Shown: positions 16,555-24,645 of the stretch, piece by piece
How the letters are laid out: every line of letters begins with the position of its first letter
Numbering within the stretch: position 1 is the stretch's first letter
NCBI GenBank assembly: GCA_041592335.1
Contig: JBFHQE010000020.1
Location: forward strand, 1 to 44,967
DNA: 44,967 nt
Reading direction: 5' to 3'
From: JBFHQE01 sp041592335
GTDB lineage: Bacteria; Pseudomonadota; Gammaproteobacteria; Thiohalobacterales; Thiohalobacteraceae
Program-made: the position numbers and the translations under genes
Notes under the pieces: model-generated
Seen by the model: the letters and a program-made list of their open reading frames with translations, nothing else
Databases searched by the model: none
Told to the model about the DNA's origin: nothing

Positions 16555-18492
16555 ATGCGTACCACGTCGCAATTACTGCTAGTCGTCCTCGGCGTAACCC
16601 TGGTTGCGCAGATTATCTATGGTACGGTCGCCTACTGGATGATCAGCGGCTCGGAACGTCAGAATCTATTTACCCAGGTTGCGAACGATGCCTATCGGAT
16701 CGCCGCTGAAATCGACGGTGTAAGCATCGATCAACTGGCCAACGAGGAAATTGCCTTCCCACTGCTACGGAATCTCGGTCTGACCGGTTCGGTCAGTCTT
16801 TTCGATGCCGGGGACAACTCTGACGTTGTTCGCTTTGGTAGCCGCTTCGTTGATGTCGAATCGCAACTGTTAAATACCGATCAAATCCGCACGCCGTATC
16901 AACAGGGTGAAGTTTGTACCGACCGCTGTTATGCCTGGGCAACGGTGCCCGCGGTGGATAAGCAACACACGCTGCTGTTAATTACACCGGAGAAAGACAA
17001 TGTGGTGTCACTGGGTGAAACGCTCAGTATGCGACTGGTCTCTTCCGGTGTAATCGTGTTGTGGATTGCTGTCTGGGCTGCGCTGGTTCTTTCCTCCACG
17101 ATTACTAAAAAACTGAATGCAAAGAACAAGGCGCTGGTCTACCAGGCGCTGCATGACGAACTTACAGGGTTGCCAAACCGAAATTACCTGTTCGACAAAA
17201 TGGAGGAAGCGCTAAGCGAGGCCGAAGAGGCATCGGAATCCTTTTCAATCCTGCTGATGGATCTGGATCGCTTTAAAGAGGTAAACGACACGCTCGGCCA
17301 TCATTTTGGCGATCACCTTCTGGTTGAAGTGGCCAATCGTCTTCATCACAAGATGAAAAAACCGGTAACGGTTGCGCGCCTGGGAGGCGATGAATTTGCC
17401 GTCCTGGTACCTGGCGCCAATCACAAGAAGGCCATCGAGGTGGCAAAGACTATCACGCTTTCCATGTTGGAGCCGGTCCCCGTTGACGGCATTGAGCTGG
17501 AAATCTCGATGAGTATCGGTATCGCAACCTATCCTGCCGATGGCAACGAGGCGGAAGAGCTGTTGCAACATGCCGATGTGGCCATGTATCGCGCCAAGCG
17601 CAGTATGGCCAAATACATGGTGTATGAATCCAATGAAGATGGGAACAGTATCCGTCGCCTGCGTATCATGGGTGAACTGCGCAATGTGATCGAGAATGAT
17701 GAGCTGGATGTTCATTACCAGCCAAAAGTCTGTCTGAAGACCGATCGCGTGATCGGCATGGAAGCGCTGGTGCGCTGGCATCATCCCGAGCTTGGATTCG
17801 TGCCTCCGGATGAATTTATTCCGTTGGCCGAACAGACTGGCCTCATTCATCCCCTTACCGACTGGGTAATGCAACAGGCAATGAAATTCTGCGCACAGCT
17901 GCGGGCCGAGGGTTATGAGCTTACGGTCGCCGTGAATCTTTCTACTTTTGCATTACAGGACGCCGGTTTCGCCGATGAACTGGCCCTGCGTATTGTGCAA
18001 TCCGATTTGCCGGCCAATCGCCTGGAGCTGGAAATTACCGAAAGCGCCATGATGACGGACCTTCCCACGGCGAGTAAAGTGTTAGACCGTATTGTGAACC
18101 AGGATGTCCAGCTTGCTATTGATGACTTCGGCACGGGCTTTTCGTCCCTGGCCTATCTCAAAAAACTGCCGGTAAGCCAACTCAAGATTGATAAATCTTT
18201 TGTGCTTGACATGGTCTCCGACACGAATGACCGCGCGATCGTCAAATCCATTATCGATCTTGCGCATCACATGGATAAGGTTGTTGTTGCGGAAGGGGTG
18301 GAAAACCAGGAATGTCTGGATTTTCTGCGCAGCCAGCATTGTGACATTGCCCAGGGCTATTTTATCAGTCGACCTTTGCCGGGCGACGGTCTGCGTCAAT
18401 GGTTAAGGGATTCACCCTGGGGAAAGGCGGCGCGAACTCGCGACGTGAATGTCATCGATTTCATTTCCGGCCGCAAACTGCATTCCAGCTAA
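16555..18492 (+). CDS. Membrane-bound GGDEF-EAL cyclic di-GMP enzyme
   Basis: This 645-residue protein has an N-terminal helix (7-28), a periplasmic sensor region (about 31-158) and a second helix (160-182). Cytoplasmic GGDEF (ARLGGDEFAVLV, GGDEF at 277-281) and EAL (GMEALVRWHH, EAL at 403-405) domains follow. Both catalytic cores look intact: the EAL side keeps NLS, ELEITES, DDFGTGFSS, KIDKSFV and EGVEN. No RxxD inhibitory site is present at the expected place before GGDEF. Net activity, synthesis or breakdown of cyclic di-GMP, cannot be told from sequence. The periplasmic region contains a C121-x3-C125 pair (EVCTDRCYAW), possibly redox-active. It follows DUF2892 by 2 bases and converges with purT with a 4-base overlap. 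Confidence 0.93.
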   Translation: MRTTSQLLLVVLGVTLVAQIIYGTVAYWMISGSERQNLFTQVANDAYRIAAEIDGVSIDQLANEEIAFPLLRNLGLTGSVSLFDAGDNSDVVRFGSRFVDVESQLLNTDQIRTPYQQGEVCTDRCYAWATVPAVDKQHTLLLITPEKDNVVSLGETLSMRLVSSGVIVLWIAVWAALVLSSTITKKLNAKNKALVYQALHDELTGLPNRNYLFDKMEEALSEAEEASESFSILLMDLDRFKEVNDTLGHHFGDHLLVEVANRLHHKMKKPVTVARLGGDEFAVLVPGANHKKAIEVAKTITLSMLEPVPVDGIELEISMSIGIATYPADGNEAEELLQHADVAMYRAKRSMAKYMVYESNEDGNSIRRLRIMGELRNVIENDELDVHYQPKVCLKTDRVIGMEALVRWHHPELGFVPPDEFIPLAEQTGLIHPLTDWVMQQAMKFCAQLRAEGYELTVAVNLSTFALQDAGFADELALRIVQSDLPANRLELEITESAMMTDLPTASKVLDRIVNQDVQLAIDDFGTGFSSLAYLKKLPVSQLKIDKSFVLDMVSDTNDRAIVKSIIDLAHHMDKVVVAEGVENQECLDFLRSQHCDIAQGYFISRPLPGDGLRQWLRDSPWGKAARTRDVNVIDFISGRKLHSS

Positions 18493-19688
18493 TCCGCGGC
18501 GGGTTTCACCATGCTGGCTGCCTGTTTCGCTTTTTCCCGGGCTTCATCTGTTGATTCAGCTGCGCACAGGGCGACACCCATTCGCCGACGCATGAAGGAT
18601 TCAGGCTTGCCGAACAGGCGGATCTCGCTGTTCGGAATGGCGAGCGCCTTGTCTACATCGTAAAACACCAGGTTACGGGTTTCGGTACCGCCATAGATAA
18701 CGGCGCTGGCGCCAGGGTTACGTAATGTGCTGGAAACCGGCAGTCCCAGAATGGCGCGCGCATGCAGTTCAAATTCGTTCTGCCATTGGCTGATCATGGT
18801 TACCATGCCGGTATCGTGTGGTCGCGGACTGACTTCGCTGAACCAGACCTGGTCGCCTTTAACAAATAGCTCAACACCAAATATTCCTCGCCCACCCAGC
18901 GCGCCGGTAATCTTGTCGGCGACTTCCTGCGCCTTTAACAAGGCCGTTTCGGACATGGCCTGGGGTTGCCAGGACTCGACATAATCACCCTGTTGCTGGA
19001 TATGGCCAATCGGCTCGCAGAACTGGGTTTCAATCTCACCGTTTTGATTCAGCGCACGCACCGTGAGCAGGGTGATTTCATAATCAAACTGGATCATTTC
19101 TTCAACGATGACCCGACCCCGATCGACGCGGCCGCCGGATTTGGCATAGTCCCAGGCGGTTTTCACGTCATCCGGTCCATGGATGGTCGACTGTCCCTTG
19201 CCGGAGGACGACATGACCGGTTTGACGATGCAGGGATAACCGATGCCGCCATCGATAGCCTGCTGGATTTCATCCAGGCTTTCGGCGAATGCATATTTCG
19301 AGGTCGGGAGACCCAGTCCCTCCGCGGCCAGGCAGCGGATGCCTTCGCGGTTCATGGTGAGTTGCGTGGCGCGTGCGGTCGGAATCACTTCAGCAAGCCC
19401 TTCCTGCTCGATTTCGGCCAGCATATCGGTGGCGATTGCCTCGATCTCCGGCACGATCAGATGCGGCCTTTCCTGTTGCACCAGCGCCTTGAGCGCCTGC
19501 CCATCCGTCATGTCGATAGCATAGTGACGATGCGCGACCTGGTGGCCGGGTGCATTCATGTAGCGGTCAACGGCGATGACCTCAACGCCGAGGCGTTGCA
19601 GGGCAATGATGACTTCCTTGCCGAGTTCACCGGAGCCGAGCAGCATGACGCGGGTGGCTGAGGAGGAGAGGGGTGTGCCGATTTGCAT
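18489..19688 (-). CDS. purT: Formate-dependent phosphoribosylglycinamide formyltransferase PurT
   Basis: PurT makes formylglycinamide ribonucleotide from GAR, formate and ATP in purine synthesis, an alternative to folate-dependent PurN. The 399-residue ATP-grasp protein has the N-terminal MLLGSGELGKEVIIALQRLG, AIDMTDGQAL, IVPEIEAIATDML, the P-loop-like VMSSSGKGQSTI and the metal/ATP site WFSEVSPRPHDTGMVTM. Its last bases overlap the end of the GGDEF-EAL gene on the other strand. A dRS3-like repeat copy sits 27 bases upstream of the start codon, inside the likely leader or promoter. Confidence 0.97.
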   Translation of the reverse strand: MQIGTPLSSSATRVMLLGSGELGKEVIIALQRLGVEVIAVDRYMNAPGHQVAHRHYAIDMTDGQALKALVQQERPHLIVPEIEAIATDMLAEIEQEGLAEVIPTARATQLTMNREGIRCLAAEGLGLPTSKYAFAESLDEIQQAIDGGIGYPCIVKPVMSSSGKGQSTIHGPDDVKTAWDYAKSGGRVDRGRVIVEEMIQFDYEITLLTVRALNQNGEIETQFCEPIGHIQQQGDYVESWQPQAMSETALLKAQEVADKITGALGGRGIFGVELFVKGDQVWFSEVSPRPHDTGMVTMISQWQNEFELHARAILGLPVSSTLRNPGASAVIYGGTETRNLVFYDVDKALAIPNSEIRLFGKPESFMRRRMGVALCAAESTDEAREKAKQAASMVKPAAD

Positions 19689-19714
19689 AATGAAATCTCT
19701 TATTGTCTGTTCGA

Positions 19715-19748
19715 CGTCATTCCCGCGCAGGCGGAAATCCAGGGGTGT
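19715..19748 (-). repeat. dRS3-like palindromic repeat, copy 2
   Basis: On the minus strand this reads ACACCCCTGG, then a 20-base core at 19719-19738 with 8-base arms carrying one mismatch (ATTTCCGC/GCGGGAAT), then GACG. It is the same unit as copies at 109 and 27320, in opposite orientation, located just upstream of purT. Confidence 0.85.
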
Positions 19749-19816
19749 TGGTTTTTTGTTTCGAATGAGATGATTCTAAACGATCCTATTCAACTCGAAA
19801 ATGCTAAAATGCCGCC

Positions 19817-20350
19817 ATGCGCAACAAGGTCCTTCCCAACGGCAAACGCTATCAAATCACCCAGGTCGACAGGGTCGATAATGAGGCTATCCTCGCCAGA
19901 TACTACCAGCTGAAAGATCACTCCGACACGCGCAAAACGCATCTGTTCGGCGGCCGCTACGAGAATGTGTACATTTCGCGGGCATCTTTTCCCGAACTTG
20001 AACCGGTGTTCCAATTCCTGGAACAGAGCGTGCTGGATATGACCGGTTGTGATCGCGCCAGGCTTAAACTGGGATTCTGGTTGAATGCCATGGAGCCGGG
20101 GCATAAAACTACGCTGCATTCCCATGATGACTGGGATGAGGTGGTGTCAGCGGTGTATTACGTCACTGTGCCGGAGCGGTCCGGTTTTCTGGTGATCAGC
20201 GAAGGGAACGAACGCGTTGCGGTACAACCGCAACCGGGCCGGATTGTCATGTTTTCACCCAAGATCGAGCATGAGGTCACCGAGAATCTGGGTGATGCAA
20301 TGCGCCTGTCGGTGGGTATCAATGTGGGAATTGAAGAAGATGACGACTAG
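19817..20350 (+). CDS. 2OG-Fe(II) oxygenase-like protein (double-stranded beta-helix)
   Basis: This 177-residue protein has a C-terminal half with the arrangement of the 2-oxoglutarate/Fe(II) dioxygenase superfamily: an HxD metal pair (H103, D105 in TLHSHDDWDEVVSAVYYV), a distal His (H152 in FSPKIEHEV) and a 2OG-binding Arg (R163 in MRLSVGIN). SGFLVISEG and PQPGRIVMF form the strands between. The family includes the putative oxygenases known from phage tail loci. Substrate is unknown. It is a single gene facing the histidine kinase; the two stop codons are 2 bases apart inside a palindrome. Confidence 0.75.
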   Translation: MRNKVLPNGKRYQITQVDRVDNEAILARYYQLKDHSDTRKTHLFGGRYENVYISRASFPELEPVFQFLEQSVLDMTGCDRARLKLGFWLNAMEPGHKTTLHSHDDWDEVVSAVYYVTVPERSGFLVISEGNERVAVQPQPGRIVMFSPKIEHEVTENLGDAMRLSVGINVGIEEDDD

Positions 20351-20356
20351 CGCTAG
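20347..20356. promoter_or_regulatory. Palindrome CTAGCGCTAG containing both convergent stop codons
   Basis: A perfect 10-base palindrome includes the TAG of the oxygenase-like gene (20348-20350) and the TAG of the kinase (20355-20353 on the minus strand). No T-run follows on either side. Confidence 0.5.
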
Positions 20357-21672
20357 CCCACAGGCAGGTAAACATCCACTCTGAATCCACCCAGGGTATC
20401 TGATTGTCGGAATGTCATCCTTCCCTGGTAATCCGCCACCATGTCGGACACGATAGCGAGGCCAAATCCATGGCCTTCGATTGACTCGTCCAAACGTACG
20501 CCACGGCGTGCCAACGCTTCGATCTTATCCAGTTCCGCCCCTGGCCCGTCGTCTTCAATGCAGATATGCAGTTCGTCATTGATACTGACCTGTATCGATA
20601 TGGTACGGCGTGCCCACTTGCAGGCGTTGTCCAGCAGGTTGCCCAGTAATTCCAGCATATCTTCCCGGTCCATGGTACAGCGAATGTCTGCATCTATCTC
20701 CTGTTTGAATTCAAGAGATTTCGCTGAGTGCATCATGCTGAGTGTCTGGATCAACGCAGGCAGATCGTTGGTGAAAGAGAACAGGCTGCCGCCATGGCTG
20801 GGGCCGGCCAGACGCGCTCTTGTGAGAATGCGGTCGGTGAGGCGATAAATCTGTTGCGATTGTCTGTTCAGCGTCTGCCGGGTTTGCTCCGGAAGATCAT
20901 CCTGGTCGACAGTTTGCTGAATCACGGTCAACGGTTTTTTCAGCGCATGAGCCAGATCACCGAGGGCGTCGCGTGAACGTCTTAAACGCTTTCCAACGAG
21001 TTCCAGCAGGTGATTGATCTCATCGATCAGTGGCCTAAGCTCGCTTGGCACGTCCGTGCTGAGCGATTCACGTTGTCCCTGTTCCAGCGACTGCAACTCG
21101 GCGCGGATTTTTGCAAGAGGTCGAAGACTGAAGCGAAGAATCAGCGTCTGGAAAATCACCAGGAGTATTAGCAGGGTTGCCGCAATCGCAGCCAGGGCCA
21201 GGCGAAAACGGTCAATATTGGCTCGCACCGGGGTAAGGTCTTCGGCAATGGAAATCGTGAGCGGCTTGCCCTGTTTGTTATATCCCAGTTCCAGCAGCAG
21301 TAATGTCTGATGTTGCGGACCTTGATGAAGAGTGCGTAGCTGCTGACCGGTGGTCGTGTTTAAAGTGGGTAAATCCTGATCCCAGAGAGAACGTGAGCGT
21401 AACGCCTGTTCACCTGTACGAATACTGAAATAATGGCCCGAGAAAGGTTGGTTATAAACGACATTGACGCGCTCATTCGCCAAATATAGTGAGCCGTCTT
21501 CCGAGAATTGTACTGCCGTCAGGAGGGAGTCGGCATCGTGACTCAGTCGAGATGCCACGTATTCTTTTGCGACATATTCCAGGGAAAGGCTCACCAGCAG
21601 CCACATTGCAGCGAAAGCAATCAGCAGGCTGAACAACAGGCCACTGATCAGTTTCGACTGCAGCGATCGCAC
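20353..21672 (-). CDS. Sensor histidine kinase of the SHP cytochrome operon
   Basis: This 439-residue membrane kinase has a first helix at about 8-30, a periplasmic sensor of about 125 residues, a second helix (158-178) and a HAMP-like linker. The HisKA domain has the phospho-acceptor His242 (GDLAHALKKPLTV), and the ATPase domain has an N box LLGNLLDNACKWA, G1 EDDGPGAE and G2 GHGFGLAIV. The layout is that of PhoQ/QseC-type kinases, but the sensor region is not recognised. It starts with GTG one base inside the stop of the response regulator (TAGTG), so the pair is translationally coupled. It is the last gene of the cytochrome operon, suggesting it responds to something connected with that pathway. 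Confidence 0.92.
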   Translation of the reverse strand: MRSLQSKLISGLLFSLLIAFAAMWLLVSLSLEYVAKEYVASRLSHDADSLLTAVQFSEDGSLYLANERVNVVYNQPFSGHYFSIRTGEQALRSRSLWDQDLPTLNTTTGQQLRTLHQGPQHQTLLLLELGYNKQGKPLTISIAEDLTPVRANIDRFRLALAAIAATLLILLVIFQTLILRFSLRPLAKIRAELQSLEQGQRESLSTDVPSELRPLIDEINHLLELVGKRLRRSRDALGDLAHALKKPLTVIQQTVDQDDLPEQTRQTLNRQSQQIYRLTDRILTRARLAGPSHGGSLFSFTNDLPALIQTLSMMHSAKSLEFKQEIDADIRCTMDREDMLELLGNLLDNACKWARRTISIQVSINDELHICIEDDGPGAELDKIEALARRGVRLDESIEGHGFGLAIVSDMVADYQGRMTFRQSDTLGGFRVDVYLPVG

Positions 21673-22337
21673 TAGTCCTCACTCCTGAAGACATAACCCT
21701 GGCCTCGACGGGTTTCTATGCGGTCTTTGCCCAGAATCTGGCGCAAGCGTCGAACATAAACTTCAATTACGTTGCTGTCCTTGTCTGAATCAAGGTCGTA
21801 TACATGCTCAGTCAGCCGGGATTTAGAAACAACGGTGTCCGGGTGCAGTAGAAAATAACGCAATAGCCGAAACTCGATACCGGTCAGTTTGTGGTTTTCT
21901 CCCGTGGCGGTAAGCAGGGTCTGGCTTTCTTCATCAAGTGTGATACCGGCTGCATTCAAAGTGCCGCCCGGACGCTGGCTGGAGCGATGCAACAGCGCCA
22001 TCAATCGGGCCAGCAGTTCTTCAACATGAAACGGTTTGCCAAGATAATCGTCGGCGCCAGCCTTGAAACCATCCACTCGTTCATGCCAGGCATTGCGGGC
22101 GGTGAGTACGATGACAGGCAGGTGATTATTGGAGGCGCGCCAGTGTTGCAGTACCTCGATGCCATTGCGCTTTGGCAGGCCAAGGTCCAGCACGGCGATA
22201 TCGTATATGCCTTCATTGCCGAGGTATTCCGCGTCTACACCGTTGTCGGCAACATCCACCGCATACCCGGCTTTCTGCAGATCTTTCTTCAGTGTTGCTA
22301 CCAGGTCGGCATCATCCTCAGCCAGCAGTAACCGCAC
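21672..22337 (-). CDS. OmpR/PhoP-family response regulator
   Basis: This 221-residue regulator has a receiver domain with the acidic pocket AEDD (residues 6-9), phospho-acceptor Asp51 (VLDLGLP), the switch Thr in VIVLTARN and Lys in LGKPFHVEELLAR. A winged-helix DNA-binding domain follows (LTGIEFRLLRYFLLHP, VIEVYVRRLRQILG, IETRRGQGYVF). It lies between the PepSY gene (2 bases upstream) and its kinase (1-base overlap). Members of this family bind tandem direct repeats with about 11-base spacing. Exactly such a repeat is found before the first gene of this operon at 24218-24238, so it is the likely autoregulator. Confidence 0.94.
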   Translation of the reverse strand: MRLLLAEDDADLVATLKKDLQKAGYAVDVADNGVDAEYLGNEGIYDIAVLDLGLPKRNGIEVLQHWRASNNHLPVIVLTARNAWHERVDGFKAGADDYLGKPFHVEELLARLMALLHRSSQRPGGTLNAAGITLDEESQTLLTATGENHKLTGIEFRLLRYFLLHPDTVVSKSRLTEHVYDLDSDKDSNVIEVYVRRLRQILGKDRIETRRGQGYVFRSED

Positions 22338-22339
22338 CT

Positions 22340-22666
22340 TCAGTGATCCTCCTCGACGGACAGTATTTCACCACTGAAGGCGTCGACATAGACTTCGCGA
22401 ACAATACCGTCGTCGCCCAGAATCTCCATTTCATACAGCATGCGCTTGTCCTTACGCTCAAGATCGACTTCCAGTATTTTACCTGGATAATCCGGTTTGA
22501 TGTTGCCCAGGATCGTTTCCAGCGAGAGGATCTCACCTGCCTCCAGCAACTTCCGTGCTTCATTGTGATCCTCATCCGCGTGGAGCATGCTGACGGGACT
22601 GAGCAATGCCATCGTGACGAAGATGATAGCCGGGTAACGGCGCATGGTTAAAAATTGCATTGGCAT
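22340..22666 (-). CDS. Exported PepSY-domain protein
   Basis: This 108-residue protein has a signal peptide (about 1-30, ending near LHA-D) and one PepSY domain: ARKLLEAGEILSLETILGNI, then GKILEVDLERKD, YEMEILGDDG and VREVYVDAFSGEILSVEED. PepSY domains occur as peptidase inhibitors and as small periplasmic partners in two-component operons. The start is taken as the ATG overlapping the stop of the diheme cytochrome (TGATG at 22666) with GGTGGG before it; a GTG at 22678 would add four residues. Its place directly before the regulator pair suggests it modulates the kinase, which is an inference from position. Confidence 0.85.
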   Translation of the reverse strand: MPMQFLTMRRYPAIIFVTMALLSPVSMLHADEDHNEARKLLEAGEILSLETILGNIKPDYPGKILEVDLERKDKRMLYEMEILGDDGIVREVYVDAFSGEILSVEEDH

Positions 22667-23181
22667 CAGTCGTCCCACCGCCCGTAGCCGGGTATACGAA
22701 TATTATCCTCGTCAAAATAGCCTTTTTCCGCCTGTGCATGACAGGCATTGCATTGACTGAAATTGCCCACCTTTGGATTGTCGGTTACCATTCGCGCGGG
22801 CAGTTCGCGGTGCTTGCGTTTAAAATAGGCGGTTTCCGTGATTCTTAACGGTGGGTTGGTCGCGTCTGTATCGGCACTATTGCTCATGAGAAAATCGTTA
22901 AGGGTATTGAGTGTTTCACTATCAAGCTCGGCATTTTCACCAAAGTGATCGTCGAGGTTGGTCATGATTTTACTCCAGGAAGCTGAACTTAGCAGTCCGG
23001 GCGGATAAGCCATATGGCAGCTGCCACACTCGGCCTGGTAAACCGGATTTGACATGACGTTCATCTTGCTGCCCATGTATCGATAACTTTCTGTTTCGAA
23101 ATCATTGTCGCTCCAAACCATGGGAATACTAACAAAGCCGAGAGTGAAAATAACAGCGCCTAGTGCAATTTTACCTTTCAT
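22666..23181 (-). CDS. Diheme cytochrome c (DHC), SHP partner
   Basis: This 171-residue exported protein has a signal peptide (about 1-24) and two heme c sites, CGSCH (52-56) and CNACH (144-148). H79 (DDHF) and H124 (KRKHREL) are the probable sixth ligands, giving two bis-His hemes. The ECGSCHMAYPPGLL start and the GYGRWDD-type end match the DHC family first seen beside SHP in Rhodobacter sphaeroides. DHC accepts electrons from the membrane cytochrome b and passes them to SHP. A GGAG precedes the ATG, and the stop overlaps the PepSY start. Confidence 0.92.
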   Translation of the reverse strand: MKGKIALGAVIFTLGFVSIPMVWSDNDFETESYRYMGSKMNVMSNPVYQAECGSCHMAYPPGLLSSASWSKIMTNLDDHFGENAELDSETLNTLNDFLMSNSADTDATNPPLRITETAYFKRKHRELPARMVTDNPKVGNFSQCNACHAQAEKGYFDEDNIRIPGYGRWDD

Positions 23182-23193
23182 GATTATCTCCTG

Positions 23194-23607
23194 CTATCGG
23201 GTTTCGTTGCTGATAAAGACCAGGAAATCGGCCTTTTCCTGAAGGCTGCATTCGCGCTCCAGGGTCCATTTACAGTTACGCAGGAACCACTTTTCAATTT
23301 CCTTGCGACTGCTCAGGCGTTCAGGGTTCACCGTTGGTGACATGGGCTCGATCGGCTTACCGGTTTTAACGTGTTTGCCGCTCACCGTTAGATCGCTGGT
23401 ATGGCAGGACGCGCAACTCCGTGAGGCGTATTCACCTGCGCCAGGAAATTCCCGGTTCCACATTTCCCGACCACGTTGTGCGTCTGGCTCAGTCGCCCCC
23501 TGGCTAATGTATTCCTGCACCAGGGTATTTACGGTCTCGCTCTCTGCCTGGGTAAGCAGAGGGGTAGCGAGACTAATCAGCAGGGTAATATTGATCAGTG
23601 TTTTCAT
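23194..23607 (-). CDS. shp: SHP-type oxygen/NO-binding cytochrome c (DUF1924)
   Basis: This 137-residue protein has a signal peptide (1-21) and a mature domain matching Sphaeroides heme protein. The heme c site is CASCH (65-69), followed by SDLTVSGKHVKTGKPIEPMS and the diagnostic Asn-Cys segment LRNC (Asn111, Cys112) paired with Cys120. In the R. sphaeroides protein the equivalent Asn is a weak sixth heme ligand that swings away when O2 or NO binds, and the two Cys form a disulfide beside it. Here both features are conserved. The physiological reaction is unsettled. The start codon overlaps the cytochrome b stop by four bases (ATGA). The open frame extends upstream to 23760, but that part is antisense or overlapping filler. 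Confidence 0.9.
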   Translation of the reverse strand: MKTLINITLLISLATPLLTQAESETVNTLVQEYISQGATEPDAQRGREMWNREFPGAGEYASRSCASCHTSDLTVSGKHVKTGKPIEPMSPTVNPERLSSRKEIEKWFLRNCKWTLERECSLQEKADFLVFISNETR

Positions 23608-24176
23608 GGCTGCTCCTTTTTGAAGCCTGTTAGCATGGCTGAAACCAGGTTTTCCCGATGAATCATGCTTTCCACGATTACGCCGGCGACATGGATAAAG
23701 ACAAGCAGCAGGGTGAAGTTGGCGAGAAACTCGTGAACTTCTTCCAGCGCCTCGCCCCATGCATGGCCGCCATTTACAAACCAGCCCGCGAGTGGACCCG
23801 CCTGTTCTTCAGCGCCGTAGAGGCCCATACCGGTTAAGCCTGTCAGCAGCAGGCTCAGTATCAGCAGGATAACCATGGCGCCACCGGCCGGGTTATGCCC
23901 CAGGTAGCGTCTTGCCCTGAGGCGTAAGGTGTCTTTAAGAAATTGCAGGATATTGCGCGGCGAATAGATGAAATCCGAGAAACGCGCATAGCGGGTGCCG
24001 ATCAGGCCCCAGACGATACGGACCGACAGCAGCCCGAGGATAAGATAACCGGACCAGCTATGCAGGGTCATGAAATCATCCTCGGTCAGGAATGAAACGG
24101 TGAACGCCGTCACCAGCGACCAGTGGAAAAAACGAACCAGTGGGTCCCAGACTCGTACTTGGGTTGGATTGGACAT
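23604..24176 (-). CDS. Cytochrome b561-family membrane protein (electron donor to DHC/SHP)
   Basis: This 190-residue integral membrane protein has four helices and the PF01292 pattern: RVWDPLVRFFHWSLV (His18), TLHSWSGYLILGLLSVRIVWG (His39), YLGHNPAGGAMV (93-103), EEVHEFLANFTLLLVFIHVAGVIVES (His148, His162). These His residues would ligate two b hemes and let it take electrons from quinol. ATG 24176 is chosen because GAGGTGG lies 6 bases before it; the GTG at 24185 lies inside that ribosome site. It is the first gene of the SHP operon. Confidence 0.92.
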   Translation of the reverse strand: MSNPTQVRVWDPLVRFFHWSLVTAFTVSFLTEDDFMTLHSWSGYLILGLLSVRIVWGLIGTRYARFSDFIYSPRNILQFLKDTLRLRARRYLGHNPAGGAMVILLILSLLLTGLTGMGLYGAEEQAGPLAGWFVNGGHAWGEALEEVHEFLANFTLLLVFIHVAGVIVESMIHRENLVSAMLTGFKKEQP

Positions 24177-24217
24177 GTTAGCCACCTCTGTTTATGAATG
24201 GGGACAAGGTAGCAACG

Positions 24218-24238
24218 AAAACTGAAACAAAACTGAAA
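24218..24238 (-). promoter_or_regulatory. Tandem direct repeat, probable OmpR-family operator
   Basis: On the minus strand TTTCAGTTTT occurs twice with one base between (TTTCAGTTTT-G-TTTCAGTTTT), a perfect 10-base repeat with an 11-base period ending 41 bases before the cytochrome b start codon. Period and position match operators of PhoP/OmpR-family regulators, which often replace or overlap the -35 element. A weak -10 candidate, TACCTT at 24211-24206, is close by. The rest of 24186-24409 shows nothing else clear. Confidence 0.65.
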
Positions 24239-24409
24239 ATGGCGGGGGATTGGCTGGGTGGTTTTGCGTCAGATCATGTCAGATACAGCCCGAGAAATAA
24301 TAATTAAGCTTCATTTGCAACTGAACGAGCACCGCGAGTTGATGTATCGCTGATGATCCCGCGGGGTTCTAGGGAGCGCCGGTGTGACGGTAATGGGATA
24401 TTTCAGTCT

Positions 24410-24637
24410 TTACTTAATCTTATTCAGCGATATCAGCTTATTCTTTGTATCGAACCGTAATTCAAAAATCCCGTTAATACCGTCATGCGTAAAATACGAC
24501 CTTAAGGCACTTGCCGGGAACCGAATCCAACGCCCATCAAGGCTGGGGGCCACGACTTCCCGAGCCAGTCCTTCATAGTAGGGTCGAAACTCATCGTAAG
24601 AGAATTCCACAATCACGCGGACAAGCTGTTCTGCCAT
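24410..24637 (-). CDS. DUF2835 family protein
   Basis: This 75-residue cytosolic protein matches DUF2835: VIVEFSYDEFRPYYEGLAREVVA, then DGRWIRFPASALRSYFTHDGINGIFELRFDTKNKLISL. The family is restricted largely to gammaproteobacteria and has no assigned function. It is the last gene of a leftward group with the secretin-like and DUF7931-like genes, 8 bases after the former. Confidence 0.82.
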   Translation of the reverse strand: MAEQLVRVIVEFSYDEFRPYYEGLAREVVAPSLDGRWIRFPASALRSYFTHDGINGIFELRFDTKNKLISLNKIK

Positions 24638-24645
24638 ACGTGCGG

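Noticed and set aside
23608..23760. Upstream extension of the SHP reading frame to 188 residues
   Set aside because: It lies inside cytochrome b in another frame; the signal peptide and the ATGA overlap both support the ATG at 23607.
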